Assembly: GCF_000521605.1 (NCBI RefSeq)
Contig: NZ_CP006942.1
Location: 248,001 to 312,000, forward strand
Reading direction: 5' to 3'
DNA: 64,000 nucleotides
Origin: Mannheimia sp. USDA-ARS-USMARC-1261
GTDB lineage: Bacteria > Pseudomonadota > Gammaproteobacteria > Enterobacterales > Pasteurellaceae
Under the pieces are notes generated by a model. The model did no database searches, had not been told where the DNA came from, and saw nothing but the letters and a program-made list of their open reading frames with translations. Every line of letters starts with the position of its first letter. Position 1 is the stretch's first letter. A program made the position numbers and the translations under genes. Positions 17,508 to 28,873 of this stretch are shown piece after piece.

Positions 17508-18869
17508 ATGTCTGTTTTAAAGAAAATAAAATCTGTTTCAACTTTAGGCGTAGTAGCAATGTTATCGGCTTGTAGTTTGGTTACTTATAAACCTGTTGAT
17601 ACCATTAAACAAGTGAGCCTTGATAGTGGATACCGCCAAAAGAGCGTATTCAAAGAAGGGGCTAAAGACGGCAACATTATTGTTGTAATGTTTTCAGGTG
17701 GTGGCACACGGGCTGCCGCACTGGGTTATGGCGTGTTGGAGGAGTTACAAAAAGCAAAAGTGAAGGGCACAGAGAAGGGAAATACGTTATTAGATAATAT
17801 TGATATAACCTTTGGTGTGTCGGGCGGTTCGGTATTAGCCACTTATTTTGCGTTGGAAGGAAAAGCGATTATTCCTAAATTTGCGAATAACTTTTTAAAA
17901 TCAAATTTCCAGAAAGATATTATTACGGAGGTATTTTCGGTCTCTAATTTACCTCGTTTAAGCTCACCGCAATTTGGACGGGGAGATTTATTGCAAGAAC
18001 GCTTTAATTTAGCCCTTTATAAGGGCAAAAAATTTGGCGATTTAGTGAGAAACCGCAAAGGACCGTTTGCCGTGATTAGTGCAACGGATATGAATATCGG
18101 GCAGCAACTTACGTTCACCCAAGAAACCTTTGACGGGCTTTGCCTTAACCTAAATGATTTGGAAATTGCCCGAGCAGTGGCGGCTTCAAGTTCTGTGCCG
18201 CTGATTTTTGCTCCGCTTACATTGAATAATAATGGGGGAAATTGTCATTTCAGCTTGCCGAAAGCCTTTACTGAACAAGAAAAAGTAGTTGATGGTTTAA
18301 CCACTAAGCAGATTGAAGAAACGGAACATACACTGAGCTTTTATCAAGATAGCAAAGAACGCCCGTTTATCCATTTAGTGGATGGTGGACTAACGGATAA
18401 CTTAGGTTTGGCTTCTATATTAGATATTTCAGATTTGGTTGGTATTGAAGATATGTATAAACGTGCCGGCGAGCTGGGGGTTAAGAATGTTATCGTTATT
18501 AATGTCAATGCTCAAAATGAAGTATCAAGTGAAATTGATAAATCCGCCAATGTTCCCGGCTTGAAAGATGTGGTGAATACGATTATCAATGTTCCTATTG
18601 ATAGCACCACGCAAATTAACCTTCAACGCTATAGCCAATTTAGCGATAGTTGGAATAAATATGCCAACGAACAGCAAACCAAAATTGAGATGTTTTTTGT
18701 CAATTTAGGCTTAAAAGAACTGCCTGATGGTCAGTTGAAAAAAGAAGTATTAAATATTCCAACCTCTTTTTATTTGCCGGAAAAAGATATTGATAAATTG
18801 CGTGAATCTGCTCGCATTTTGTTAGAACAATCTGAAGTTTATAAAAAAGCAGTAATGGCTTTGCAATAA
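17508..18869 (+). CDS. patatin-like phospholipase lipoprotein
   Basis: The 453-residue protein has a lipoprotein signal peptide with lipobox LSAC (Cys22), so it should be anchored in a membrane facing the periplasm. The patatin hydrolase signatures are in order: oxyanion-hole FSGGGTRAAALGYG near residue 60, nucleophile motif GVSGGS near 103, and catalytic aspartate in VDGGLTDNLG near 291. Patatins are Ser-Asp dyad lipid acyl hydrolases. Substrate and role (lipid turnover, or an effect on host or competitor membranes) are unknown. One uptake signal lies 50 bp upstream. Confidence 0.88.
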   Translation: MSVLKKIKSVSTLGVVAMLSACSLVTYKPVDTIKQVSLDSGYRQKSVFKEGAKDGNIIVVMFSGGGTRAAALGYGVLEELQKAKVKGTEKGNTLLDNIDITFGVSGGSVLATYFALEGKAIIPKFANNFLKSNFQKDIITEVFSVSNLPRLSSPQFGRGDLLQERFNLALYKGKKFGDLVRNRKGPFAVISATDMNIGQQLTFTQETFDGLCLNLNDLEIARAVAASSSVPLIFAPLTLNNNGGNCHFSLPKAFTEQEKVVDGLTTKQIEETEHTLSFYQDSKERPFIHLVDGGLTDNLGLASILDISDLVGIEDMYKRAGELGVKNVIVINVNAQNEVSSEIDKSANVPGLKDVVNTIINVPIDSTTQINLQRYSQFSDSWNKYANEQQTKIEMFFVNLGLKELPDGQLKKEVLNIPTSFYLPEKDIDKLRESARILLEQSEVYKKAVMALQ

Positions 18870-18892
18870 AGTATATTGTTATTATAAAAGGT

Positions 18893-18916
18893 AAGGGCGA
18901 ATTGCAATTCGCCCTT
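18893..18916. terminator. palindromic terminator, variant of the dispersed palindrome
   Basis: AAGGGCGAATTG and CAATTCGCCCTT form a perfect 24-bp palindrome between convergent patatin and lacZ genes. It resembles the 28-bp palindromes at 38125 and 39054, with G for A in the inner arm, and probably ends transcription from both sides. Confidence 0.7.
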
Positions 18917-18920
18917 ATGA

Positions 18921-21971
<3,051 letters not shown>

Positions 21972-22008
21972 TCAGTTATAAAATACGACAATAGGTAATG
22001 TGTGGAAT

Positions 22009-22024
22009 TGTGAGAGGGATCACA
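22009..22024. promoter_or_regulatory. CRP binding site upstream of lacZ
   Basis: TGTGAGAGGGATCACA has all ten defined bases of the TGTGA-N6-TCACA consensus. Its centre is about 90 bp before the lacZ start, a fitting place for catabolite activation. It overlaps TTGTGA-N6-TCACAA, which also resembles a lac-type operator. Confidence 0.7.
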
Positions 22025-22071
22025 AAAAATCGATAAGATTATAGTTAGATGTTTGTTTTTGATACTCTGCC

Positions 22072-22223
22072 AAATCTCCCCCTCCCCTCTTTGCTAAAGA
22101 GGGGTGATCCATTTGTGATAATTTCAAATTCATCTGGCTATTTAAGATTGTAATGAATAAAGATGAGTTTTAAATTTTGTGTGATTTACCCCCCTCTTTA
22201 GCAAAGAGGGGAGGGGGAGATTT
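22072..22223. repeat. MITE-like element with 33-bp perfect terminal inverted repeats
   Basis: The 33 bp at 22072-22104 are the exact reverse complement of 22191-22223. The 86-bp middle continues as a weaker inverted repeat, so the 152 bp can fold into one long hairpin with no coding capacity. Each arm contains CCCCTCTTTGCTAAAGAGGGG-type sequence, itself a small hairpin; part of the arm recurs at 31067-31088. Together with the next repeat it fills most of the 497-bp lacZ-menB gap. Confidence 0.7.
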
Positions 22224-22286
22224 ATTCGCTTCGCTCACACTGCGTGCCGTTGCTTACGCAACGTTCAAACGTAAGCGTTTGTGGCA
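22224..22286 (+). repeat. two-hairpin dispersed repeat, copy A
   Basis: After TTCGCTTCGCT come two adjacent short hairpins, CGTTGCTTACGCAACG and CAAACGTAAGCGTTTG, joined by TT and followed by TGG. The same layout with different stem bases is found at 38513-38575 and 41178-41245. Confidence 0.55.
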
Positions 22287-22423
22287 GAGTAAATTAACGA
22301 AGAGAATTAATAAAGAGAAAGCCTCGTTAGAAATATTAAAATCATCCCTAGCCTTTTTCTTTTTCGGTTGATTCCGTTATAATCGCTTAGTTTTTATTTA
22401 AACCTCATTTAAGGAATTGAAGA

Positions 22424-23281
22424 ATGCTATACCCAAGTGAAGAATTTTTATACGCTCCTGTACAATGGACTGATCATAGCGAAGGTTACACTGATATTCG
22501 TTACCATAAATCTAAAGACGGTATCGCAAAAATTACGATCAATCGCCCTGAAGTGCGTAATGCATTTCGCCCTCACACGGTAAAAGAGATGATCGAAGCA
22601 TTTTCTGATGCTCGTTTTGATGAGAAGATCGGCGTGATCGTATTAACCGGTGAAGGGGAATATGCCTTCTGTGCGGGTGGCGACCAAAAAGTGCGTGGCG
22701 ACTACGGCGGTTATAAAGATGAAAGCGGTGTGCATCACTTAAACGTATTAGATTTCCAACGTGATATTCGTACTTGTCCTAAACCGGTAGTGGCAATGGT
22801 GGCTGGCTATGCTATCGGCGGTGGACACGTTCTACATATGTTATGTGATTTAACTATTGCAGCAGATAATGCAAAATTCGGTCAAACAGGTCCTAAAGTA
22901 GGCTCATTTGATGGTGGCTGGGGTGCAAGTTATATGGCTCGCCTTGTTGGTCAGAAAAAAGCCCGTGAAATTTGGTTCTTATGCCGTCAATACAACGCTC
23001 AAGAAGCATTAGATATGGGCTTGGTAAACACTGTTGTGCCTTACGCAGATTTGGAAAAAGAAACTGTGCGTTGGTGCCGTGAAATGTTACAAAACAGCCC
23101 AATTGCTTTACGTTGCTTGAAAGCGGCGTTAAATGCAGATTGTGATGGTCAAGCCGGTCTTCAAGAGTTGGCAGGCAACGCAACGATGTTGTTCTATATG
23201 ACAGAAGAAGGTCAAGAAGGGCGTAATGCGTTTAATGAAAAACGTGAGCCGGACTTCAGCAAATTCCGCCGTAATCCGTAA
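22424..23281 (+). CDS. menB: 1,4-dihydroxy-2-naphthoyl-CoA synthase
   Basis: MenB closes the second ring of the naphthoate in menaquinone synthesis, converting o-succinylbenzoyl-CoA to 1,4-dihydroxy-2-naphthoyl-CoA. The 285-residue crotonase-fold protein carries the MenB-specific [12 protein letters not shown] near residue 85, the oxyanion region [27 protein letters not shown] (in parts), [21 protein letters not shown], and a C-terminal [15 protein letters not shown], all diagnostic of the type found in Gammaproteobacteria. Other men genes are not in the window. A good AAGGAATTG ribosome binding site precedes the ATG. Confidence 0.97.
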   Translation: MLYPSEEFLYAPVQWTDHSEGYTDIRYHKSKDGIAKITINRPEVRNAFRPHTVKEMIEAFSDARFDEKIGVIVLTGEGEYAFCAGGDQKVRGDYGGYKDESGVHHLNVLDFQRDIRTCPKPVVAMVAGYAIGGGHVLHMLCDLTIAADNAKFGQTGPKVGSFDGGWGASYMARLVGQKKAREIWFLCRQYNAQEALDMGLVNTVVPYADLEKETVRWCREMLQNSPIALRCLKAALNADCDGQAGLQELAGNATMLFYMTEEGQEGRNAFNEKREPDFSKFRRNP

Positions 23282-23293
23282 TTTATGCTAATA

Positions 23294-23338
23294 CAAGCGG
23301 TTGTTTTTTGTAAATTTTTTGCAAAATTTGACCGCTTA
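23294..23338. repeat. uptake-signal pair between menB and mrcB
   Basis: ACAAGCGGT at about 23294 faces GACCGCTTA near 23330, the second arm having one mismatch. It may end menB transcription. Confidence 0.6.
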
Positions 23339-23362
23339 CCTTTTCTAATTTAAGTTAATTTT

Positions 23363-25765
23363 ATGTCAGACGTTGATCTAAACGAGCATAGCCAAGAAGA
23401 GCTTGAGCATAAGCCGAAAAAAAGAAGTTACATTCTTACTACCCTGTTCAAACTCGGATTGATCGGGGCTTGTAGTGTTGCCTTTTACGGCATTTACCTA
23501 GACGGAAAAATCCGTAGCAAAATGGACGGGCAAGTATGGGAATTGCCTGCTGAGGTTTATGCTCGCATTGAAAGCATTAAAATTGAAGATAATTTAACGC
23601 TTGAACAAGCGAAACAGGCATTGTTAGATAACGGCTATCGTCAAGTTTCACAGGTTGCCACACCGGGCGATTTCAAAATTGAAGAAAATCGTTTAGTGCT
23701 GCTACGTCGTGCTTTCCCTTTCCCTGAAACCCCTGAAGCTCAACGTGTGCTGCGTTTAACCTTCAAAGATGATAAATTAACTTATATTGAAGATTTAGTG
23801 CAGGGGAAGTTGATCGAGGAATTTCGTTTAGATCCGAAATTACTTGCGATGTTGCACTCCGATAGTGATGAGGAACGCCAAGCATTAAGATTGCAAGAAT
23901 ACCCTCGTTTGTTGATTGAATCGCTTATTTTAACCGAAGATCGCCGCTTTTATCAGCACGATGGCATTAGTCCAATCGGGATTGCTCGAGCATTAATTAC
24001 TAACTATCAAGCAGGTAGAACCGTCCAGGGTGGAAGCACCTTAACTCAACAGTTAGTTAAAAACTTGTTTTTAACTAACGAAAGATCGCTTGTGCGTAAA
24101 ATCAATGAAGCCTTGATGTCGGTTATTTTGGATTTCAGATATGAAAAAAACCGTATTTTAGAAACCTATCTGAATGAAATTTATTTAGGGCAGAATGGTA
24201 GCTATCAAATTCACGGTTTTGCATTGGCAAGCCAATTCTATTTTGGTCGTCCTATTCAAGAAATCAGCCTTGACCAAATTGCCTTGTTGGTGGGAATGGT
24301 AAAAGGTCCGTCGCTATATAATCCGTGGCGAAATCCACAGGGGGCAACGGAACGTCGTAATGTGGTGTTACGTTTATTGCTTGAACATCAAGTGATAAAC
24401 CAAGAACTGTACGATTTATTAAGTGCTCGCCCATTAAATGTGCGTGAAAAAGGCACAATTTATCGTGAGCAACCTGCCTTTATGCAGGCATTAACGCTTG
24501 ATTTGAAAAATGAGTTAGGCGAAGTGAAAGCAGCACAGCTTTCCGGTACGAAAATTTTTACAACCCTAGATCGTAAACAGCAACGTTCAGCGGAACAAGC
24601 AGTTATTATTGGCTTGGAAGATTTAGAGAGCAAAGATAAAAAAGTTACCGATTTGCAATCTGCCATTGTGGTGGCAGAGTACCGTACAGGTAAAGTGCGT
24701 GCGATTGTGGGCGACCGTTTAACCCAATTTGCCGGCTTTAACCGTGCAATTCAGTCAAAACGTCAGATTGGTTCTTTGGTAAAACCGTCTATTTACGCCA
24801 TTGCGTTGGCTCAGCCAGAACTTTTCCGCCTAAATACACCTATTCAAAATAGACAGATTTCCATTAAAGTTGGCTCAACCTATTGGACACCTCGTAACTA
24901 TGATCGCAGCTTTAGTGGCTCGGTAATGTTTATGGATGCTCTCGTTCGCTCACTGAATATTCCAACGGTTAATATCGGTATGAAAGTGGGCTTGAAGAAA
25001 GTGATTGCTAAGCAAAAAGAGATGGGTTGGAATAATGCAGAAATTCCGCCATATCCATCAACATTATTAGGTTCTTACTCGATTTCACCTTATGATGTAA
25101 CTCGCTCTTACCAAGTCATTGCAAATGAAGGGTTAAAAACACCATTAACGACCATTGAGGCAATTATTTCGCATAATGGCGAAATGTTCTACCAGCGTGA
25201 TAACGACAAAGCGAGTGAGCAAGTGCTTCCACCTGAAGCTGCGGTGCAAACAATGTACGCAATGCAACAGGTAGTAGAACGAGGTACGGCTCGTAGTCTG
25301 CAAAATGATTTTGCGAAGTTAAAATTAGCAGGTAAAACAGGTACAACCAATAATGCAAGAGATACTTGGTTTGTGGGGGTTGATGGCGAACACGTTACTA
25401 CCGTATGGTTAGGTAAAGATAACAATACGGATACCAATCTAACTGGTTCAAGCGGTGCGTTATATGTTTATAAGCAATATTTGGAACGTGCGTTACCGCA
25501 GGCGTACAAATTACCAAAACTCGATACTATGCAATGGGTAGGGATTAATAGCTACGGTAGTTGGAATTGCGACAGCGGCAGACAAATTCCTGTTTGGCGT
25601 GATAAAGGACAGCGTTATTGTACCAGCACAGGCACCGTGGTTGCGGCTAAACCAAGTGTGTGGGATGCTCTTTCACTGAAGAAAGAAAATAATCCAAACC
25701 CAAAAGCTGAAGAGGCAGAAGGTAAGCAATCTATCCCAATTGAAGAAGTTGCACCGAAAGAATAG
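23363..25765 (+). CDS. mrcB: penicillin-binding protein 1B, bifunctional
   Basis: The 800-residue class A PBP has a cytoplasmic N-terminus, one membrane anchor (residues 28-48), a UB2H-like domain, then a GT51 transglycosylase with catalytic Glu in TEDRRFYQHDG near 193 and QGGSTLTQQLVKNLFL. The transpeptidase has SxxK in GSLVKP near 470, SxN in RSLNIP near 530, and KTGT in LAGKTGTTNNARDTWF near 657. It polymerises and cross-links peptidoglycan. The UB2H-like part suggests the LpoB-partner type (PBP1B). No frameshift is seen. Confidence 0.95.
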   Translation: MSDVDLNEHSQEELEHKPKKRSYILTTLFKLGLIGACSVAFYGIYLDGKIRSKMDGQVWELPAEVYARIESIKIEDNLTLEQAKQALLDNGYRQVSQVATPGDFKIEENRLVLLRRAFPFPETPEAQRVLRLTFKDDKLTYIEDLVQGKLIEEFRLDPKLLAMLHSDSDEERQALRLQEYPRLLIESLILTEDRRFYQHDGISPIGIARALITNYQAGRTVQGGSTLTQQLVKNLFLTNERSLVRKINEALMSVILDFRYEKNRILETYLNEIYLGQNGSYQIHGFALASQFYFGRPIQEISLDQIALLVGMVKGPSLYNPWRNPQGATERRNVVLRLLLEHQVINQELYDLLSARPLNVREKGTIYREQPAFMQALTLDLKNELGEVKAAQLSGTKIFTTLDRKQQRSAEQAVIIGLEDLESKDKKVTDLQSAIVVAEYRTGKVRAIVGDRLTQFAGFNRAIQSKRQIGSLVKPSIYAIALAQPELFRLNTPIQNRQISIKVGSTYWTPRNYDRSFSGSVMFMDALVRSLNIPTVNIGMKVGLKKVIAKQKEMGWNNAEIPPYPSTLLGSYSISPYDVTRSYQVIANEGLKTPLTTIEAIISHNGEMFYQRDNDKASEQVLPPEAAVQTMYAMQQVVERGTARSLQNDFAKLKLAGKTGTTNNARDTWFVGVDGEHVTTVWLGKDNNTDTNLTGSSGALYVYKQYLERALPQAYKLPKLDTMQWVGINSYGSWNCDSGRQIPVWRDKGQRYCTSTGTVVAAKPSVWDALSLKKENNPNPKAEEAEGKQSIPIEEVAPKE

Positions 25766-25774
25766 GAATAAATT

Positions 25775-25793
25775 TGATAGTTATTATCATTCA
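25775..25793. promoter_or_regulatory. possible Fur-like palindrome upstream of dps
   Basis: TGATAGTTATTATCA contains the inverted arms TGATA and TATCA and resembles half of a Fur box. It lies about 150 bp upstream of the iron-storing dps gene. AT-rich chance similarity cannot be excluded. Confidence 0.25.
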
Positions 25794-25941
25794 AATAAAT
25801 TTTTGTGATAGGTTTTAGCTATGATAAGTATATATTATAACCATTTGCCTCTTTGTTATTTGAGGAGTAAGATAACCATAAATTAAATAAGCAGTATGCA
25901 ATTTAATTTGAATAATTAACTATTAATAACAGGAGCATATT

Positions 25942-26448
25942 ATGGCAATGTCAAATATCGGTTTAGATAGAGAAATCGCAAAAAAATTAGCAGATGAGTT
26001 AAATGGTTTATTAGCGACTTACCAAGTATTTTACACTAACGTGCGTGGTTACCACTGGAACGTGCGTGGCGTAAACTTCTTTGAATTACACGCAAAATTT
26101 GAAGAAATCTACGATGATTTAGTCTCTAAAGTCGATGAAATTGCAGAGCGTATTTTAACTTTAGGTCATACGCCAAATAACGGATTCAGCCAATACTTAA
26201 CCCAATCACAAATCAAAGAACACATTGGTGTATCTGCGGCTCAAGAGTGTTTATACGGCACGTTGGAAGGTTTCAAAACCCTTTTAGGTCAGCAACGTGA
26301 TATTCTTGCGATTGCAAACGAAGCAAACGATGAAGGTACTGCTTCTCAAATGAGCGATTACATCAAAGAGCAAGAAAAATTAGTGTGGATGTTCACTGCT
26401 GCTTGTGCAGACTGCACTAACTATGCAAAAGGCTGTTCTTGTAACTAA
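25942..26448 (+). CDS. dps: Dps-family DNA-protection / iron-storage protein
   Basis: The 168-residue ferritin-like protein has the Dps inter-subunit ferroxidase ligands in YHWNVRGVNFFELHAKFEEIYDD (in parts: His, Asp and Glu residues at the right spacing). Dps dodecamers oxidise Fe(II) with peroxide and store it, shielding DNA. The C-terminus CADCTNYAKGCSCN has four cysteines, an unusual tail. A clear ribosome binding site (AACAGGAGC) and a strong terminator frame it as a single-gene unit. OxyR and catalase elsewhere in the window belong to the same stress response. Confidence 0.92.
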   Translation: MAMSNIGLDREIAKKLADELNGLLATYQVFYTNVRGYHWNVRGVNFFELHAKFEEIYDDLVSKVDEIAERILTLGHTPNNGFSQYLTQSQIKEHIGVSAAQECLYGTLEGFKTLLGQQRDILAIANEANDEGTASQMSDYIKEQEKLVWMFTAACADCTNYAKGCSCN

Positions 26449-26466
26449 TTTGCAATCATCCGAATT

Positions 26467-26496
26467 AACCCCGATAATACCTATCGGGGTTTTTTA
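26467..26496 (+). terminator. intrinsic terminator of dps
   Basis: AACCCCGATA (26467-26476) pairs with TATCGGGGTT (26482-26491) and is followed by a T run. Confidence 0.9.
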
Positions 26497-26512
26497 TTGT
26501 TGAAATAAAGTG

Positions 26513-27220
26513 ATGTCGAACGGTTTTCAATTTAAACAGTTTTTTATTCAGCACGATAAATGTGCGATGAAGGTCAATACTGATGGCATTTTGCTTGGGG
26601 CAATTGCTCACATCAAAAATGTTCAGCAAATCTTAGACTTAGGCACAGGTTCTGGCTTGATTGCAGTAATGCTTGCTCAACGTACAAACAACAATTGTAA
26701 AATTACAGCACTAGAACTTGAGCCAAATGCTTACCAACAAGCGGTCAAAAATGCCGAAAATTCTGCGTGGTCAAATCGTATTACGGTTTTACAAGGTGAT
26801 GTAATGCTGCAACAGTTTGAGCAGAAATTTGACTTAATTGTCAGCAATCCCCCTTATTTTGAAGACTCTTTAGCAACAAAAACCAAAGCACGAGATCTGG
26901 CTCGTTCGGTAAATGCTGCCAGCCATTTTGATTGGTTAAAACAAGCAAAAAACTGGTTAGCCCAAAGTGGTAGAATTACAATGATTTTACCCACAGAAGC
27001 GGCAGAAAAACTCATTTCACAAAGTCCCAATATCGGTTTGTATTGTATTGAGCAGTGGTCGATTTTTACTAAAGTAGGTAAAGAGCCGAAGCGAAGTATT
27101 GTGAGTTTCTGTTTGCAAAGTAAAGTGTGCGAACAAAAAGAACTGGTGATTTACGATCTGAATAATCGCTATACATCTGAATTTAAACAACTCACGCAAG
27201 ATTTTTATTTAAACTTCTAA
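26513..27220 (+). CDS. trmN6: tRNA1(Val) (adenine37-N6)-methyltransferase
   Basis: The 235-residue AdoMet-dependent enzyme has FQFKQFFIQHDKCAMKVNTDGILLGAI (in parts) at the N-terminus, motif I LDLGTGSGLIAVML near 35-48, and the N6-adenine catalytic NPPYFEDS near 112. This matches YfiC/TrmN6, which makes m6A37 in tRNA-Val. I start at ATG 26513; a GTG at 26510 directly before it is possible. One uptake signal lies in the gene. It is convergent with rraA across a shared terminator. Confidence 0.9.
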   Translation: MSNGFQFKQFFIQHDKCAMKVNTDGILLGAIAHIKNVQQILDLGTGSGLIAVMLAQRTNNNCKITALELEPNAYQQAVKNAENSAWSNRITVLQGDVMLQQFEQKFDLIVSNPPYFEDSLATKTKARDLARSVNAASHFDWLKQAKNWLAQSGRITMILPTEAAEKLISQSPNIGLYCIEQWSIFTKVGKEPKRSIVSFCLQSKVCEQKELVIYDLNNRYTSEFKQLTQDFYLNF

Positions 27221-27233
27221 CGATTTCCTTAAT

Positions 27234-27261
27234 AAAAAAACCGACCAAGCGGTCGGTTTTT
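27234..27261. terminator. bidirectional terminator built on an uptake signal
   Basis: A-rich sequence plus CCGACC (27241-27246) pairs with GGTCGG (27251-27256) plus a T run; the stem-loop contains CAAGCGGTC. It has T tracts on both strands and separates convergent trmN6 and rraA. Confidence 0.85.
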
Positions 27262-27277
27262 GTGAATTTTTTGCAAA

Positions 27278-27775
27278 TTATTCGCTAATTTCGTTTAAAT
27301 CCAACAATTCTTGCGAAAGAATAATACCGGTTAAATCAGCATATACATAATCTTCAGGGAAGAAAGTTACGCCACCAAAATTAACCGGCGTATCCACTTC
27401 GCCAATATCGGTATTATCTGCCCCCACAGGAATTGGAGCGAGTGCGTGAATGCCGATATCTAATCTTTCTAAAATATCTAACTGACGAACAGCACCATAA
27501 ACGATAATTCCTTCCCAGCCGTTATCCACTGCCAGTTGAGCCAGCTCCGCATCAATTAATGCACGGCGAACTGCACCGCCACCATCAACTAATAATACAC
27601 GCCCTTCACCTTCTTCTTCTAATACTTCGGCAATTAAACCATTGCTTTCAAAACATTTAACGGTGGTAATTTTACCGAAAAATGATGATGCTCCACCGAA
27701 GCTTGAAAAAATCGGTTCAACAACATCCACTTGGTCAGAATAAAGATCGCAAAGCTCAGAGGTATCAATACGCAT
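27278..27775 (-). CDS. rraA: regulator of RNase E activity A
   Basis: The 165-residue protein matches RraA throughout: [21 protein letters not shown] at the start, [19 protein letters not shown] near residue 85, and [22 protein letters not shown] near 110-130. RraA trimers bind RNase E and inhibit mRNA decay. Some family members are HMG aldolases, but the RraA-specific C-terminus favours the RNase E role. It interacts functionally with the decay pathway that RppH (1835-2479) starts. Monocistronic. Confidence 0.95.
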   Translation of the reverse strand: MRIDTSELCDLYSDQVDVVEPIFSSFGGASSFFGKITTVKCFESNGLIAEVLEEEGEGRVLLVDGGGAVRRALIDAELAQLAVDNGWEGIIVYGAVRQLDILERLDIGIHALAPIPVGADNTDIGEVDTPVNFGGVTFFPEDYVYADLTGIILSQELLDLNEISE

Positions 27776-27861
27776 AATATGCTCCTGTTCTTAAGTCATT
27801 TAGCTAAAGTATAAACCTTCGCTTTCAATTTGCAAAATTTTATTGAAAAAAGACCGCTTGT

Positions 27862-28773
27862 TTAATACTTCTCTTGTTCTTTATTATCTAACAAGTTGTT
27901 TTTAATATGTAATTCCATTTGATTATAAGGGATTTCCACACCTGCATTATCAAATGCTAATTTGATTTGCTCGGTAATTTCCCAATAAGCAGACCAATAG
28001 TTTGGTGTTTGAACCCAAGGACGAACAACCAGTTGTACACTATTTGCCGCTAAAGCACCTACAGCAACAACAGGTTTCGGCTCTTTTAGAACATATTCAT
28101 TCGTTTCTAAAATACGCTCAATAATCTCTTTGGCTTCTTTGATATTAGAATCGTAAGAAATATCAAAGGTAAAATCAATACGGCGGGTTGGGTTGTTTGA
28201 ATAGTTCACAATACTGTCTGAGAACACTTTGCCATTTGGTAATAACACGGTTTTGTTATCGCCGGTGCGAAGTTCCAACACTAATAAGCCCATTTGTTCT
28301 ACCACGCCGGTCATTCCGCCGGTTTCGATTAAATCGCCTTTACGGAACGGTTTGAAGATTAATAACATCACACCGGCTGCGAAGTTTTGTAGCGAGTTTT
28401 GCAGTGATAAACCAATTGCCAAACCGGCAGCACCTATTAATGCGACTAATGAACTGGTATTAATGCCGATTTGTGAAAGCGAGGCAATCACGACAATTAA
28501 GAGCAATAAGAAATAGCTAATAGAGGAAATAAAGCTTTGTAGCATTTCATCTTTGGTTGATTTTAATGCCGCTTTGCCTAATAAATTACTGATAATTCGT
28601 GCTAAGAATTTACCGACGATAAAAATTGCGATGGCAAGTAAAATCTTAGTGCCGTAAGGGATAATCCATTCATTGAGCATCGTCTCAAAGTTCATACTAC
28701 TCACTTTGTCGATTACTTTTTCGGTTTCTGCTACGACATCAATATTGGCTGCCGGTTGTGCTTTATCGGTCAT
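27862..28773 (-). CDS. mscS: small-conductance mechanosensitive channel
   Basis: The 303-residue inner-membrane protein has three N-terminal membrane helices and then the MscS pore helix with glycine/alanine-rich ALIGAAGLAIGLSLQ near 105-120 and QNFAAGVMLLIFKPFRKGD. The cytoplasmic beta domain includes TGVVEQMGLLVLELRTGDN and LLPNGKVFSDSIVN. It opens on membrane tension and releases solutes in osmotic downshock. It is transcribed divergently from rluC, with 100 bp between start codons. Confidence 0.93.
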   Translation of the reverse strand: MTDKAQPAANIDVVAETEKVIDKVSSMNFETMLNEWIIPYGTKILLAIAIFIVGKFLARIISNLLGKAALKSTKDEMLQSFISSISYFLLLLIVVIASLSQIGINTSSLVALIGAAGLAIGLSLQNSLQNFAAGVMLLIFKPFRKGDLIETGGMTGVVEQMGLLVLELRTGDNKTVLLPNGKVFSDSIVNYSNNPTRRIDFTFDISYDSNIKEAKEIIERILETNEYVLKEPKPVVAVGALAANSVQLVVRPWVQTPNYWSAYWEITEQIKLAFDNAGVEIPYNQMELHIKNNLLDNKEQEKY

Positions 28774-28873
28774 TTTGGTTCCTTAAATTAAAATGAAAAG
28801 TTTTGCCAATCTGCAAAGGTTGGCGGTTTTTGTGCTAAAATTCAGGGCAGTATTTTCCCTAAAAGACAACATA

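Noticed and set aside
21990-22030. Cloning-vector lac promoter contamination
   Set aside because: The identity stops after 16 bp and the surrounding sequence is native and continuous with lacZ of this genome.
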